Shown: in pieces, positions 34,393 through 43,929 of the stretch
Position numbering within the stretch: the first letter of the stretch is position 1
How the letters are laid out: every line of letters starts with the position of its first letter
DNA from: Balneolaceae bacterium
Lineage (GTDB): Bacteria > Bacteroidota > Rhodothermia > Balneolales > Balneolaceae
Reading direction: 5' to 3'
Assembly: GCA_017643365.1 (NCBI GenBank)
Contig: JAEPNO010000011.1
Coordinates: forward strand, 1 to 64,000
DNA: 64,000 nucleotides
The notes under the pieces: generated by a model
The model's database searches: none
What the model was told of the DNA's origin: nothing
Seen by the model: the letters and a program-made list of their open reading frames with translations, nothing else
Translations under genes and position numbers: made by a program

Positions 34393-35601
34393 ATGACTCA
34401 ATTCTTTAATTCCGCCCGAATTGCCATAAACAATATCCGGGCGAATCCACTTCACACTTTACTTAGCACACTGGGCATTATCATCGGTGTGGCAGCTTTA
34501 GTTGGTATTTTGGCTTTAGGTGATGGTCTGGAAAAAGCGGCACGAGATCAGCTATCAAAAACCACATCGGTACAGTCGTTTACCATAAGCTCGAATGCGC
34601 GAGTGATGAGAAACGGAATAAGTGTCGCCGTTCAGAATCGACCAAAACTCAATTACGAGCACGCTCGATACATTGAAGCTAAATATGCCGAACAAGCCGA
34701 CGTTGAATATGTTGCCATGCGTACAATCGAAGCGACCGTTCAAGATTCTTCGGTAGGAATATTCTTACACGGCTCGATGGAAAATGCGCCTCTAATTATC
34801 CCGGATTTTGAATTAAAACTAGGGCGAATGTTTAGCAGAGAAGAGGTCGATACAGGTGCAAAATTAATGCTAGTAAATCAGCACTTCATGAAAAACATGC
34901 CTGATTCTACTAAAGTGATCGGCGAGCGGGTATCGATCAATGCTGTTAAATATTCGATAATTGGCGTGATCGATTTACCTATGGAAAGTCCAAGGGCGTT
35001 GATTCCAATAACCACCTTCGACGCTAATAACTCAGCATACCCTTCACTTACAATGAAGGTTGATAATGTTGAACAGATTCCGCTCATCGAAGAGGAAATT
35101 AAAAGCTGGCTAGACGATGAATTCGAACAAGGCGCAGATGCTTTCAGTCTGATAAAGGATGATTACTGGGTGGATCAATTAAGCGAAGGAATTTTATTGT
35201 TTAAGCTTGTAATGGGCGCCATAACGGGGATTTCGGTATTGGTTGGTGGGATTGGAATAATGAATGTTTTGTTAATTTCGGTTACCGAGCGCACCAAAGA
35301 AATTGGCATACGAAAAGCTACCGGGGCAAAGAGCAAGGATATTGTGATGCAGTTTATGTCAGAGTCGATTACTATTTCTATGGTTGGTTCGATACTCGGC
35401 TGGATGGTTGGTATGCTCGGCGTACTGATTTTTGTTCCCTTGGTGAATTCTCTTGTGAATATTGAATTCAGCGTGGTTGTAAATCCTTTATCCGTATTAA
35501 TAGTTTTAGTTCTTGCGGTGATTATCGGAGTTACTTTTGGCACTTATCCGGCTTGGCGAGCATCACGTCTCGATCCAATTGATGCGATCCGGCACGAGTA
35601 A
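34393..35601 (+). CDS. MacB/FtsX-type ABC transporter permease
   Basis: 402 residues with the MacB layout: one N-terminal helix (PLHTLLSTLGIIIGVAALVGILAL), a MacB_PCD periplasmic domain to about 260, and three C-terminal helices of the FtsX fold (LVMGAITGISVLVGGIGIMNVLLISVTERTKEIGIRKATGAK is the family hallmark). Such permeases work with a cytoplasmic ATPase to export lipids, peptides or lipoproteins, or to act as mechanotransducers. No ATPase or membrane-fusion gene lies beside it in this window. Confidence 0.92.
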   Translation: MTQFFNSARIAINNIRANPLHTLLSTLGIIIGVAALVGILALGDGLEKAARDQLSKTTSVQSFTISSNARVMRNGISVAVQNRPKLNYEHARYIEAKYAEQADVEYVAMRTIEATVQDSSVGIFLHGSMENAPLIIPDFELKLGRMFSREEVDTGAKLMLVNQHFMKNMPDSTKVIGERVSINAVKYSIIGVIDLPMESPRALIPITTFDANNSAYPSLTMKVDNVEQIPLIEEEIKSWLDDEFEQGADAFSLIKDDYWVDQLSEGILLFKLVMGAITGISVLVGGIGIMNVLLISVTERTKEIGIRKATGAKSKDIVMQFMSESITISMVGSILGWMVGMLGVLIFVPLVNSLVNIEFSVVVNPLSVLIVLVLAVIIGVTFGTYPAWRASRLDPIDAIRHE

Positions 35602-35671
35602 AAAACTATGCTAGGATTCGTGCAACTCTGAAACAGAAGGTGCATATTTGCTCGAAGTTAAATTTCGAGGT

Positions 35672-36640
35672 ATGCCCGATCCAACTAACAACATTTCTCT
35701 GATAATTCCGCTCTATAACGAGCAAGAAATGCTTCCTTTGTGAATCAAAGAGATAGAAAAATTCAGAGCTGTCCGCTCAGAAATTAATGAAGTTGTTTTT
35801 ATAAACGATGGATCCTCAGACAACACTAAAACTCTAGTTTTAGAACTTACTGCTAATTTACATGGGTATGTGCTGTTGAGTTTTTCACGGAATTTCGGGC
35901 ACCAAATGGCAGTTACCGCAGGTTTAGACATTGCAAAGGGAAATGCTGCCATTATTATGGATGCCGATCTTCAAGATCCACTGCATGTAGCCGGACAAAT
36001 GATCGACAAATGGAAAAACGGTTTTGATGTGGTTTATGGCATCCGCGATAGCCGTGAAGGCGAAACTTGGTTTAAACGTAAAACTGCAAAACTGTTTTAT
36101 CGATTTTTTAAATGGCTGACCGATTTAGAAATCCCGCTAGATACGGGTGACTTCAGATTGATTTCTCGCCCTGTGATCGATGCTTATAAACAACTAAATG
36201 AACAACAACCCTTTATTCGTGGACTGATATCATGGTTGGGATTTAATCAAAAGGGAATTCATTATCATAGAGAAAAACGCAAAGCCGGCAAAACCAAATA
36301 CCCGTTAGCCAAAATGATCAAGTTGGCTTCGCATGCCGTTACGTCATTTTCCGATAAACCACTACGGATAGCCACCCATTTAGGATTATCGGTTTCATTT
36401 CTGGCAGTGATTGGAATAATTTGGGTTTTTTATGCCCGCTTAATACTAGATACTGCTGTGCCCGGCTGGGCTTCATCGCTTGTTATTATTCTGTTTTTGG
36501 GCGGTGTTCAAATGATGTTTCTTGGGTTGATTGGGGTGTACCTTTCAAGAATATATGCAGAGGTGAAACAACGCCCACGTTATGTTACCGATGGAATTTG
36601 GCGAACTGAGGCAAAAAATTCAGGTTCATCAAATGGTTAA
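35672..36640 (+). pseudogene. GT2 glycosyltransferase (DPM1/GtrB-like) interrupted by an in-frame TGA
   Basis: Read from the ATG at 35672, the frame gives a complete polyprenyl-phosphate sugar transferase of 322 codons. It has ISLIIPLYNEQEM, then a TGA at 35741-35743 (codon 24), then VVFINDGSSDNT, SRNFGHQMAVTAGLD, IIMDADLQDP (catalytic Asp motif), FKRKTAKLFYRF and two C-terminal helices. Only this one codon is broken; the frame before and after is intact. A start at 35870 would remove the nucleotide-binding strands. Such enzymes load a sugar onto undecaprenyl phosphate for flipping and use by GT39-like transferases, such as the next gene. Confidence 0.8.
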
Positions 36641-38186
36641 TAGACAAGTGTCGGAAATTACAAATGCACACTTGTTTTGGATCTGCGGTTTCCTAGCTCT
36701 AAGCTACTTTGTTTTTTCTTTTTTCTCGGAAGGATTTTATCAACACGATGAGGCCGCACATTACGTGAATATGCTTCGGATTTGGCATAATCCGGAAATG
36801 ATGATGGGGAATTGGGCAAAACCAGGTTTTAAATTGATTTATGCGCCATTTTCATTGCTTGGATTACATGCTGTAAAACTATTGAATTGTGTTCTTGCAG
36901 CTAGCACCTGCTATTTCAGTTTTAAAGTAATGCAGCAATTGGGCTACCGAAAGCCTTAGATAGTTTTATTATTTACAGCTTTACTACCATTTTGGGTTGA
37001 ATTATCCTTTCGCACTTATTCTGAAACACTAACGGCGTTTTTATTAATCAGTTCTGTTTGGGCATTTTATAAACAAAAGTATTGGCTAACTGCTTTACTG
37101 CTTTCTTATATCTTAACTATACGGCAAGAATTTTATCCAATCGTAGGCTTATTTGGTTTGTTCTTGCTATCGAAAAAGCAATGGAGATCGGCAGGATTGT
37201 TAGCATTGTTCCCGTTTATTCAGCACCTGGCTGGTTGGATTATGTTTGATAATCCGCTCTATTTATATGATGCTATTTTTGGCTTTAGCGGAGATATTCA
37301 AGATGCATATCCACGGCAGGGTGGAGCTCATTATTTCTTAATGTCGTTGCCGGTTTTCGGCGGGGTTGTGTTCACTTTTTTTATTGCATTCTTGTTTCAG
37401 GGATTTTTAAATAAAAAAACCATGTACTGGCCGATACTGATTCCCATAGCCGTATTTTTTGCCATTCATGTACTTTTCAGTGTCGATTCATTTAGAGTTG
37501 GGCCATCAACAGGGGGGAATCTAAGGTATATGATGGTTATTGCACCGCTAGTAGCTTTGTTAGCTGCTATAGGTGCTGAGCGCATTTATGAGCTTCAATC
37601 TTGGAAAGAGCGTGCTAAATATCTTTGGGTTATGGTTCCATTAATTGCAATAGCCATTGCTTTTATGTCGTACGAACATAACAACTTAAAATTTACTTAC
37701 AAGAGAGATTTCAGGCATATATTGGTTCTCATACTGTCGGTCGAGATCATCGTATTAGGGTTGCAAAAAAAATGGATAGACAGAACAATTGTTGGGGTAT
37801 GCCTATTAAGTTCGTTGCTTACTGTAAAACCAATTCCCCTTAGTGAAGAAGACCGAATAGTAAAAGAAGGCTCTGAAATTATTTCTGAATTATACTCACC
37901 GGGAACTCAACTATTAATGAGCCATAGTTTATTCCCCTATTTTCTTGATAAAGTGCACGAGGAGTTTGAGCCATCAGCAAAACGAATCTTTAAAGAAGAA
38001 GTTGAAGACGCACCTTCCGGGTCAATTATTATTTGGGATGCTCATTATTCATATCGACCGCGTCTTTATCCCGATTCGCTTCCATTAGATTATTTTCTTG
38101 AAAATGATGATCAATACACAATGATTATGCCTCCTATTATTTCCGAAAATAAAGTATTTAGTATTTATTTTTTTAAAAAGAGATAA
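36633..38186 (+). pseudogene. GT39/ArnT-like polytopic glycosyltransferase interrupted by an in-frame TAG
   Basis: The frame starts at an ATG 8 bases inside the previous gene and runs to 38186 (517 codons) with a single TAG at 36957-36959 (codon 109). About ten hydrophobic helices are seen, and the acidic FFSEGFYQHDEAAHYVNML in the first loop is the expected metal/donor-binding Asp-Glu of the GT-C fold. Sequence continues normally after the stop (IVLLFTALLPFWVELSFRT). Likely role: transfer of a polyprenyl-linked sugar to an envelope acceptor together with the GT2 protein. Family assignment is approximate. Confidence 0.75.
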
Positions 38187-38239
38187 TCTAAGTACAGTAT
38201 AAACAGTTTTAAGTGAAGGCAGTAATCTTGATCTAACAT

Positions 38240-38260
38240 TAACATGTTAGAAACGTTTCT
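38240..38260. promoter_or_regulatory. Two adjacent palindromes before the gene at 38312
   Basis: TAACATGTTA (38240-38249) is followed immediately by AGAAACGTTTCT (38249-38260), sharing one base. Both are perfect palindromes, 52-72 bases before the start codon, and look like operator sites. CTAACAT and ATGTTAG (38233-38250) form an overlapping larger repeat. Confidence 0.45.
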
Positions 38261-38311
38261 CATTTGCCGGCGTTTTATGGATGTAACGAGGTACTAAACT
38301 AAGGAGGCACC

Positions 38312-38881
38312 ATGAAACGCCTAACAATACTATTCATTTTCGGCTTTATAATTACCGCAGACATCCACGCACAGCGCTATACAGCATACAACAACGGTGA
38401 AGGGTCCACATATAGACAGGATCGAGAAGAGCTGCGAGACTTTGAGCATGAAATCGAGCAGTTATCTTACGCAATGCTCACCGAACATATCCGACAAGCA
38501 CGTAATACCAAGCGAAGAATTTTACGTGATATGGAGCGAGAGATCAATCAAACAGAACGAGCATTAACCCGCTTCAATCGAACAAGATATAATCACAATG
38601 GATATTACCATTACGATTGGAGAACACCTCGCATGCACTCGAAAGGGAATGGAGTGAATCAAAATAGAAGAAATAATTCACGAGAATATGCCAAGTTGGT
38701 ACATCAATTGGAAAAACAAGAACGACTTTATTTCCGTTTTTCTGAACTAAGATTGGTCGGGCACCGGAGAGGAATCATCAACGAGAATGAACATCGCAGA
38801 ATCATGTATCGATTTTCAGAAACAATGAGGGACGAATTAGAAGAGCCTAGGACCCGAACAAACCCGAGAAGAGGGAGATAA
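38312..38881 (+). CDS. Secreted basic helical protein, function unknown
   Basis: 189 residues: signal peptide to about residue 20 (FGFIITADIHAQ), then a strongly charged, Arg/Glu-rich helical body (ELRDFEHEIEQLSYAMLTEHI, RNTKRRILRDMEREINQTERA) with a His/Tyr/Asn-rich turn in the middle and a basic tail (RTRTNPRRGR). The pattern suggests two coiled-coil hairpins. A perfect AAGGAGG lies 4 bases before the ATG, unusual in this genome, and two palindromes lie upstream. I do not recognise the family. A terminator follows. Confidence 0.72.
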   Translation: MKRLTILFIFGFIITADIHAQRYTAYNNGEGSTYRQDREELRDFEHEIEQLSYAMLTEHIRQARNTKRRILRDMEREINQTERALTRFNRTRYNHNGYYHYDWRTPRMHSKGNGVNQNRRNNSREYAKLVHQLEKQERLYFRFSELRLVGHRRGIINENEHRRIMYRFSETMRDELEEPRTRTNPRRGR

Positions 38882-38888
38882 TGGAGTA

Positions 38889-38923
38889 ATCCCGCGTATT
38901 GGCAAAATGCGCGGGATTTTTTT
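38889..38923 (+). terminator. Rho-independent terminator
   Basis: A 12-bp stem (ATCCCGCGTATT with AATGCGCGGGAT, one G-T pair) and a four-base loop are followed by seven T residues. It ends the gene at 38312. Confidence 0.88.
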
Positions 38924-38924
38924 G

Positions 38925-39239
38925 TTACTGAACCTGAACAGCTGTCCCGGAAACAGAAACCATTAACATACTACCGTTTGCCCCGATAGTCTCGTAATCA
39001 ATATCTATGCCTACAATTGCGTTTGCTCCTACACGGTTTGCCTTTTCTTCCATTTCAGCAAATGCCAGGCGACGTGCTTCTTGAAGTTCACGTTCATAAG
39101 AGCTTGAACGTCCACCTACGATATCTCTGATTCCGGCAAAAATATCTTTAAAAATATTCGCACCTAGAATAGCTTCGCCGGTTACCACACCCATATAACT
39201 GGTTATTTCTTTGCCCTCTAGTGTATTTGTAGTACTCAT
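38925..39239 (-). CDS. YbjQ/UPF0145 family protein
   Basis: 104 residues from the ATG at 39239. The single YbjQ (heavy-metal-binding-like) domain contains [46 protein letters not shown] and [12 protein letters not shown], all diagnostic. The proteins form pentamers; the function is unknown. Convergent with the gene at 38312, and the terminator between them has its T run only on the plus strand. Confidence 0.93.
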   Translation of the reverse strand: MSTTNTLEGKEITSYMGVVTGEAILGANIFKDIFAGIRDIVGGRSSSYERELQEARRLAFAEMEEKANRVGANAIVGIDIDYETIGANGSMLMVSVSGTAVQVQ

Positions 39240-39324
39240 TACCATAATAAAATTCAGTATTTATTTTGCGATTAACAGGTGTCTGATACTAATTCGACAG
39301 AAAATAGTTACTAATTTTTTGGCA

Positions 39325-39354
39325 TAAAAAAAGCCTTTCTAAAGAGAAAGGCTT
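39325..39354 (-). terminator. Rho-independent terminator of the RRM gene
   Basis: AAGCCTTTCT and AGAAAGGCTT form a perfect 10-bp stem with a four-base loop; the minus strand continues with seven T residues. Confidence 0.87.
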
Positions 39355-39378
39355 TCGTATGTAAGAAAAATAAAATTC

Positions 39379-39693
39379 TTATCTGCGGTAACCTCCGCCA
39401 CCGCCGCCGCCGCCACGATTGTTACGACCACCACCGCCATTTCCGCGATCTTCACGAGGACGTGCTTCGTTTACTTTAACCGAGCGTCCGTCAATCTCTG
39501 CACCGTCCAATTGGTCGATTGCAGCATTAGCTTCAGCGTCGTTATCCATCTCTACAAATCCAAATCCTTTAGATCGTCCAGAGTATTTATCGGTAATTAC
39601 CTTAGCAGAACTAACAGTTCCGAAAGCTTCAAATACTTCTCTTAAGTTGTCGTCAGAAACCCCATAGCTAAGATTTCCTACATAAATGTTCAT
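39379..39693 (-). CDS. Glycine-rich RRM RNA-binding protein
   Basis: 104 residues. One RRM domain with RNP2 (IYVGNLSY, 3-10) and RNP1 (SKGFGFVEM, 41-49), followed by a short RGG-like tail (NNRGGGGGGGGYRR). This resembles cyanobacterial Rbp and plant glycine-rich proteins, which bind RNA and are often cold-induced or act as RNA chaperones. Monocistronic with its own terminator. The 165 bases upstream to the next gene must hold the promoter; no cold-box was recognised. Confidence 0.92.
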   Translation of the reverse strand: MNIYVGNLSYGVSDDNLREVFEAFGTVSSAKVITDKYSGRSKGFGFVEMDNDAEANAAIDQLDGAEIDGRSVKVNEARPREDRGNGGGGRNNRGGGGGGGGYRR

Positions 39694-39857
39694 ATCAAAT
39701 ATAAGTGTGTTATCAAGTTATACGGAACAATCAGAAACATAGCCACAGGTCAAAATAACTTGAACAAGGAGATAAGCTCAGCGTTGTGTCCGGTGTGAAA
39801 ATACATCTAATTCTTGCGATCAACAATTAATTGTTGAAATAGCTGATAATTGGGTTC

Positions 39858-40355
39858 TTAATTCTCACGAGTGAACATAGCACTCATTGCAGGTTGTAGT
39901 TGATCGAGCACTCGATTGTACATGGTCCATCGATATTGATCCTCACCAATAAACTCTAACGATTCTATAATATTTACTCCATCAGCCGAGCCACCGTAAC
40001 CTACAATGCTATTATTCATTCTTCGGGAATCAGTGAATTCGGTAGAGTAATCGAAGAAGTCGATATGCTGATTTAATAAATTGCCATAGCCTTTTATCGT
40101 TTTCATTCCGGGATGCCAAAACCAGGTAATTTCGCCATTCAGAGTTGTGTCAGCGTTATTGATAATATATAACTTAGAGTGAATAGATTTTTTACCGATT
40201 CCCCATTCAAAAGTTTGAATAGTAGTAGGTGTTCTCCATTCTCCGCCCACTAAAAATTCAAAATATTGAAGCGGATTTGCTGTTTCCTGCTGGCTTTGCT
40301 GTGCTTGAACTTGAGCCCCAAAAAGGAATAAGAATAGTAAAACTGATGAACGCAT
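39858..40355 (-). CDS. Secreted protein with a DUF1579-like beta-barrel fold (tentative)
   Basis: 165 residues from the ATG at 40355; the longer upstream frame overlaps the GH2 gene. Signal peptide MRSSVLLFLFLFGAQVQA, then YFEFLVGGEWRTPTTIQTFEWGIGKKSIHSKLYII, an opening shared with small lipocalin-like/DUF1579 proteins that begin with a short 'L.G.W' strand. No catalytic residues can be named. It lies 10 bases after the GH2 gene, so it is the last gene of a purE-GH2 transcript. Confidence 0.65.
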   Translation of the reverse strand: MRSSVLLFLFLFGAQVQAQQSQQETANPLQYFEFLVGGEWRTPTTIQTFEWGIGKKSIHSKLYIINNADTTLNGEITWFWHPGMKTIKGYGNLLNQHIDFFDYSTEFTDSRRMNNSIVGYGGSADGVNIIESLEFIGEDQYRWTMYNRVLDQLQPAMSAMFTREN

Positions 40356-40365
40356 ATGATAGTTT

Positions 40366-42183
40366 TTATTGGGTAGCTTTCTGATTATAAAATGCTTGCA
40401 GTATATAATACGCCATTTTCTTTTCACCATCATTTCCGATAAGTCCTTTTCTGTTCCAGCCGTCTTGAATTACCGATAATTGTCTTCGTGGCGACCTAAA
40501 ATCAACCAAAATCCATGGAGACATTCCCCTTAGATTCTCAATTTGTGTGAGCGCATCGATGGTTTTTGTGTATAAATCTGCTTGATATTCTTCACTAAAT
40601 CGGGTGAGTGAATCGGCATGAAAACCTGCTTTTGCACCGGCACCGAATTCTGAAATAAACACGGGTTTATCGTAAGGGACAGTCCATTTCGAACGAGTTA
40701 ATCGTTCAGGCAACCCAACATACCAACCGATGTATTCATTAAAACTCACGATATCTACATACTCCGCCAGTTTATCTTCAATAATGTATTCGCTAGGTGA
40801 GTCGCCCGAATGCACTTCCATGGCAGCACTCAAAAGACGAGTAGGATCTGCTTCCCGAGCCACTTCCGACAATCGATACAGAAACTCATTTCGGGCATCG
40901 CTAACCGGCGTTTCGTTAGCCAGCGACCAAATGATGGTAGCCGCACTATTTTTGCTTCGATGAATTAACGCCTCCAACTGTTTTTCGGCATTGGCATAGG
41001 TTTCCGGATTTTCCCAATGGATGGTCCAATACACCGGGACTTCTTCCCAAACCATTAATCCCATTTCATTGGCAAGCCGAATCATATGCTGGTTGTGGGG
41101 ATAATGCGCCAATCGCACAAAATTACAGCCTAACTCTTTAGCCCAGCCTAAAAGTAATTCAGCATCGCCTTGTGATCTGGCTCGCCCAACTCTATATGGA
41201 TTTTCCTCATGGATCGAAATCCCTCGTAAGAAAACAAATTCACCGTTTAGAAGTATATTTGCTCCATCCGTTTTTATAGTTCTGAAACCTATTTGATCGA
41301 TAATAGTCTCGAATGGGGTTTTAATGCGTACTTCATAAAGTTTCGGATTATCCGGGCTCCAGTATTCTAAATTTTTTGCTGTGAATTCGATATCACTTCG
41401 GCCATTCACTAATTGAACAGTTTCAGTAAGTCCAATTTCCGGGATACTGATTTCTACTTCAAAATCTGAATTAGATTCATTTGCCGTAACATAGCCTTTA
41501 ATTACTTCCGGGTTTTCTTGATCCAGCTGGATGAAATAATCTTCGACAAACTCATTAGGTGTTTCGATGAGTGTTACATCTCGCGTGATGCCTCCATAAT
41601 TGTACCAATCGGTATTTACGGTAGGCACACCTTCCGGTTTACGGTTATTGTTCACATACACAACCACCGAATTTTCATCTTCGAGTAAATCGGTTATTTC
41701 GAATTGAAAGGGGGTAAAACCACCGGTATGTTCGCCTAGCTTTTTACCATTCAAAAATACTTTTGAGTAATAATTGATGGCCCCAAAATGCAGGAACACC
41801 CGATTTGATTCCTCTGATTTCTTGTACTCAAATTTTTTTCGATACCAGATCGTGCCTTCGTACCACTCAAGGTTATCGAATTGGTGATTCCAATCACCCG
41901 GAACTGAAATCGTTGGCGAAGTATCCCAATCGTATTCCAAAAGTTCGGTCTTGTCGTCGGGTTTGGCATCCGAAAAGAAGGCCGCTTTGGGCGGATTCTC
42001 CATCTCATCAAAAGGCTGCAAGCGGTAGTTATACAACCCATTTTCGTAAGGATCGATCAAAAACTTCCATTGACCGTTTAGCGTAGTTGTTTGCCGGTTT
42101 TCAACATTAATGATTTGTTGAGTTTGGGCTGAAACCGAAGCTTGTAATAAGATTAGCAATGCGAGTGAGTAGATAAGCTTCAT
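40366..42183 (-). CDS. Glycoside hydrolase family 2 protein (beta-glucuronidase/galactosidase-like)
   Basis: 605 residues with signal peptide ending SVSAQ. The GH2 domains come in order: jelly-roll sugar-binding (about 25-210), immunoglobulin-like (210-305) and TIM barrel (305-600). The acid/base is Glu424 in WSLANETPV and the nucleophile is Glu512 in VFISEFGAG. The GISIHEENP and VRLAHYPHN segments are typical. It is exported, so it probably cleaves terminal beta-glycosides from polysaccharides in the periplasm or outside. The start overlaps the purE stop (ATGA), an odd operon mate for a purine gene. Confidence 0.9.
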   Translation of the reverse strand: MKLIYSLALLILLQASVSAQTQQIINVENRQTTTLNGQWKFLIDPYENGLYNYRLQPFDEMENPPKAAFFSDAKPDDKTELLEYDWDTSPTISVPGDWNHQFDNLEWYEGTIWYRKKFEYKKSEESNRVFLHFGAINYYSKVFLNGKKLGEHTGGFTPFQFEITDLLEDENSVVVYVNNNRKPEGVPTVNTDWYNYGGITRDVTLIETPNEFVEDYFIQLDQENPEVIKGYVTANESNSDFEVEISIPEIGLTETVQLVNGRSDIEFTAKNLEYWSPDNPKLYEVRIKTPFETIIDQIGFRTIKTDGANILLNGEFVFLRGISIHEENPYRVGRARSQGDAELLLGWAKELGCNFVRLAHYPHNQHMIRLANEMGLMVWEEVPVYWTIHWENPETYANAEKQLEALIHRSKNSAATIIWSLANETPVSDARNEFLYRLSEVAREADPTRLLSAAMEVHSGDSPSEYIIEDKLAEYVDIVSFNEYIGWYVGLPERLTRSKWTVPYDKPVFISEFGAGAKAGFHADSLTRFSEEYQADLYTKTIDALTQIENLRGMSPWILVDFRSPRRQLSVIQDGWNRKGLIGNDGEKKMAYYILQAFYNQKATQ

Positions 42184-42668
42184 ACCAAATTCTCCGTCTT
42201 CTTTCTGGATGCAATAGCCATTTCTTCGTGGTAAGTGGCTAAACTTTCAGCCAAATTTTTATCGGTAGTACTCAAAATTCTAGCAGCAAGTAACCCAGCG
42301 TTTTGAGCTTTTCCGATGGCTACTGTTGCAACCGGAATTCCGTTGGGCATTTGTACTATCGAGTACAAACTATCTACACCACCTAAAGCTGAGGTCTGAA
42401 TCGGAACACCAATAACCGGAAGGGTAGTGTGGCTTGCCAGCATTCCCGGCAAATGGGCTGCTCCACCTGCTCCGGCAATAATGATTTTAAGACCACGATT
42501 TCGGGCTTCTTTTCCATAATTGGCCATATCATCAGGAGTTCGATGAGCTGATACTACTTTTTTTTCGAATGGAATACCGAATTCTGCTAATACCTGAGTT
42601 GCTTGTTTCATGGTGGGCCAGTCGCTATCACTGCCCATTACCACACCTACAATTGGAGAATCAATCAT
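42180..42668 (-). CDS. purE: N5-carboxyaminoimidazole ribonucleotide mutase
   Basis: 162 residues. [16 protein letters not shown] at the N-terminus and [13 protein letters not shown] carry the class I PurE active site (Ser-Asp and His-Arg), and [17 protein letters not shown] completes the phosphate pocket. It converts N5-CAIR to CAIR in purine synthesis. purK lies 58 bases upstream on the same strand, as in most bacteria with this route, and the GH2 gene overlaps its end by four bases. Confidence 0.97.
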   Translation of the reverse strand: MIDSPIVGVVMGSDSDWPTMKQATQVLAEFGIPFEKKVVSAHRTPDDMANYGKEARNRGLKIIIAGAGGAAHLPGMLASHTTLPVIGVPIQTSALGGVDSLYSIVQMPNGIPVATVAIGKAQNAGLLAARILSTTDKNLAESLATYHEEMAIASRKKTENLV

Positions 42669-42726
42669 TATAACATTAATTATTTCGTTTCAAATTATAT
42701 CGGGAATATCACAATTTTAAGTGAGA

Positions 42727-43884
42727 TTATATCTCGAATGATTTGGTGATTTCTCGTGCACGTTGATGCGTTACTTCCAAATCATCGCCTAATAATGTGA
42801 AATGCGCCATTTTACGTCCTACTTTGCTTTGCACTTTGCCATACACGTGTAGGTGCCCATCTTCGGTAGCCAATGCTTCTGAAATATGATCGGCTTCGGC
42901 CGGGCGATTGTGAGTTCCAAGTAGGTTGATCATAGCTGCGGCGGGTTTGGTCATTTTTGAAGATGCCAATGGAAGTCCTAGCACTGCCCGAACATGATTT
43001 TCAAATTGTGAACCAACACAACCTTCGATGGTATAATGACCAGAATTATGAGGGCGTGGAGCGGATTCATTCAGCAGAACTTCTCCATCTGTTGTGAGAA
43101 AAAACTCAAAAGCGTAAATCCCTTTTCCGTCGATGGCTTCGGCTGCTTTAACCGCTAATTCTTGTGCTTTTTGTTGGATGGATTCATCCACAGGCGCAGA
43201 TGAAAGCACGGCTACACAAATGTGATTTTCTTGCACCGTTTCGCAGCATGGATAAACCATCGTTCCGGTTTCATTTCTTGCCACTTGAACAGCTAGCTCA
43301 TGGGTGAAATCAACAAAGGCTTCGGCGAGAATATCATGACCTTCATGTCCGCCCAGATTTTCAAATGCTTTGGCAGCTTCGGTGAGATTTTTCACTGTTT
43401 CATTTCCGTATCCATCATATCCTCCTTTGCTCGATTTTAACAGAAATGGCCAGCCGTATTGTTTGCCAAAATCGGTGATATCGACACTATCCTTAACTAG
43501 TTTATAAGGCGTCACCGGAATACCGGCATTCTCAAACGTTTGTTTTTCGATGAGTTTGTTTTCAATCAAGGCAAAACTATCCGGACTCGGGAAAATCGGT
43601 GTTCCACTTTGTTCCTGTACTTTGCGAAGGATCTCCGAATTGATGAATTCATTTTCGAGGGTGATCACATCGCAGGTTTTTGCGAATTCGACCATGGCAT
43701 CCACATCATCGAAGGATCCATTGAAAGAAAATGGTGTCATGAATTGAACCGGTTCGTTTTCCGATCGATCAGAGTAAACCGCAACCTGAATCCCAAATCG
43801 AAAAGCCTGAAGTGCGCTCATTCGAGCTAGTTGTCCGGCGCCGAGAAATCCGAGTTTAGTTGATGCTTTTATTGAAGTTGTCAA
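42727..43884 (-). CDS. purK: N5-carboxyaminoimidazole ribonucleotide synthase
   Basis: 385 residues of the ATP-grasp family. The N-terminal GFLGAGQLARMSALQA, LLKSSKGGYDGYGNETV of the ATP-grasp loop, and RPHNSGHYTIEGCVGSQFENHVRAV near the C-terminus are diagnostic. It makes N5-CAIR from AIR, ATP and bicarbonate; PurE then rearranges it. First gene of the purK-purE-GH2 transcript. Confidence 0.97.
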   Translation of the reverse strand: MTTSIKASTKLGFLGAGQLARMSALQAFRFGIQVAVYSDRSENEPVQFMTPFSFNGSFDDVDAMVEFAKTCDVITLENEFINSEILRKVQEQSGTPIFPSPDSFALIENKLIEKQTFENAGIPVTPYKLVKDSVDITDFGKQYGWPFLLKSSKGGYDGYGNETVKNLTEAAKAFENLGGHEGHDILAEAFVDFTHELAVQVARNETGTMVYPCCETVQENHICVAVLSSAPVDESIQQKAQELAVKAAEAIDGKGIYAFEFFLTTDGEVLLNESAPRPHNSGHYTIEGCVGSQFENHVRAVLGLPLASSKMTKPAAAMINLLGTHNRPAEADHISEALATEDGHLHVYGKVQSKVGRKMAHFTLLGDDLEVTHQRAREITKSFEI

Positions 43885-43929
43885 TGGATTAGAATTCGTT
43901 TTTATTATAGAGGTAAGATAGAATGAAGA

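Noticed and set aside
35870-36640. A GT2 gene beginning with the ATG at 35870
   Set aside because: That start drops the nucleotide-binding strands; the upstream frame carries IIPLYNEQEM and INDGSSDNT in the same frame, so the gene begins at 35672 with an internal TGA.
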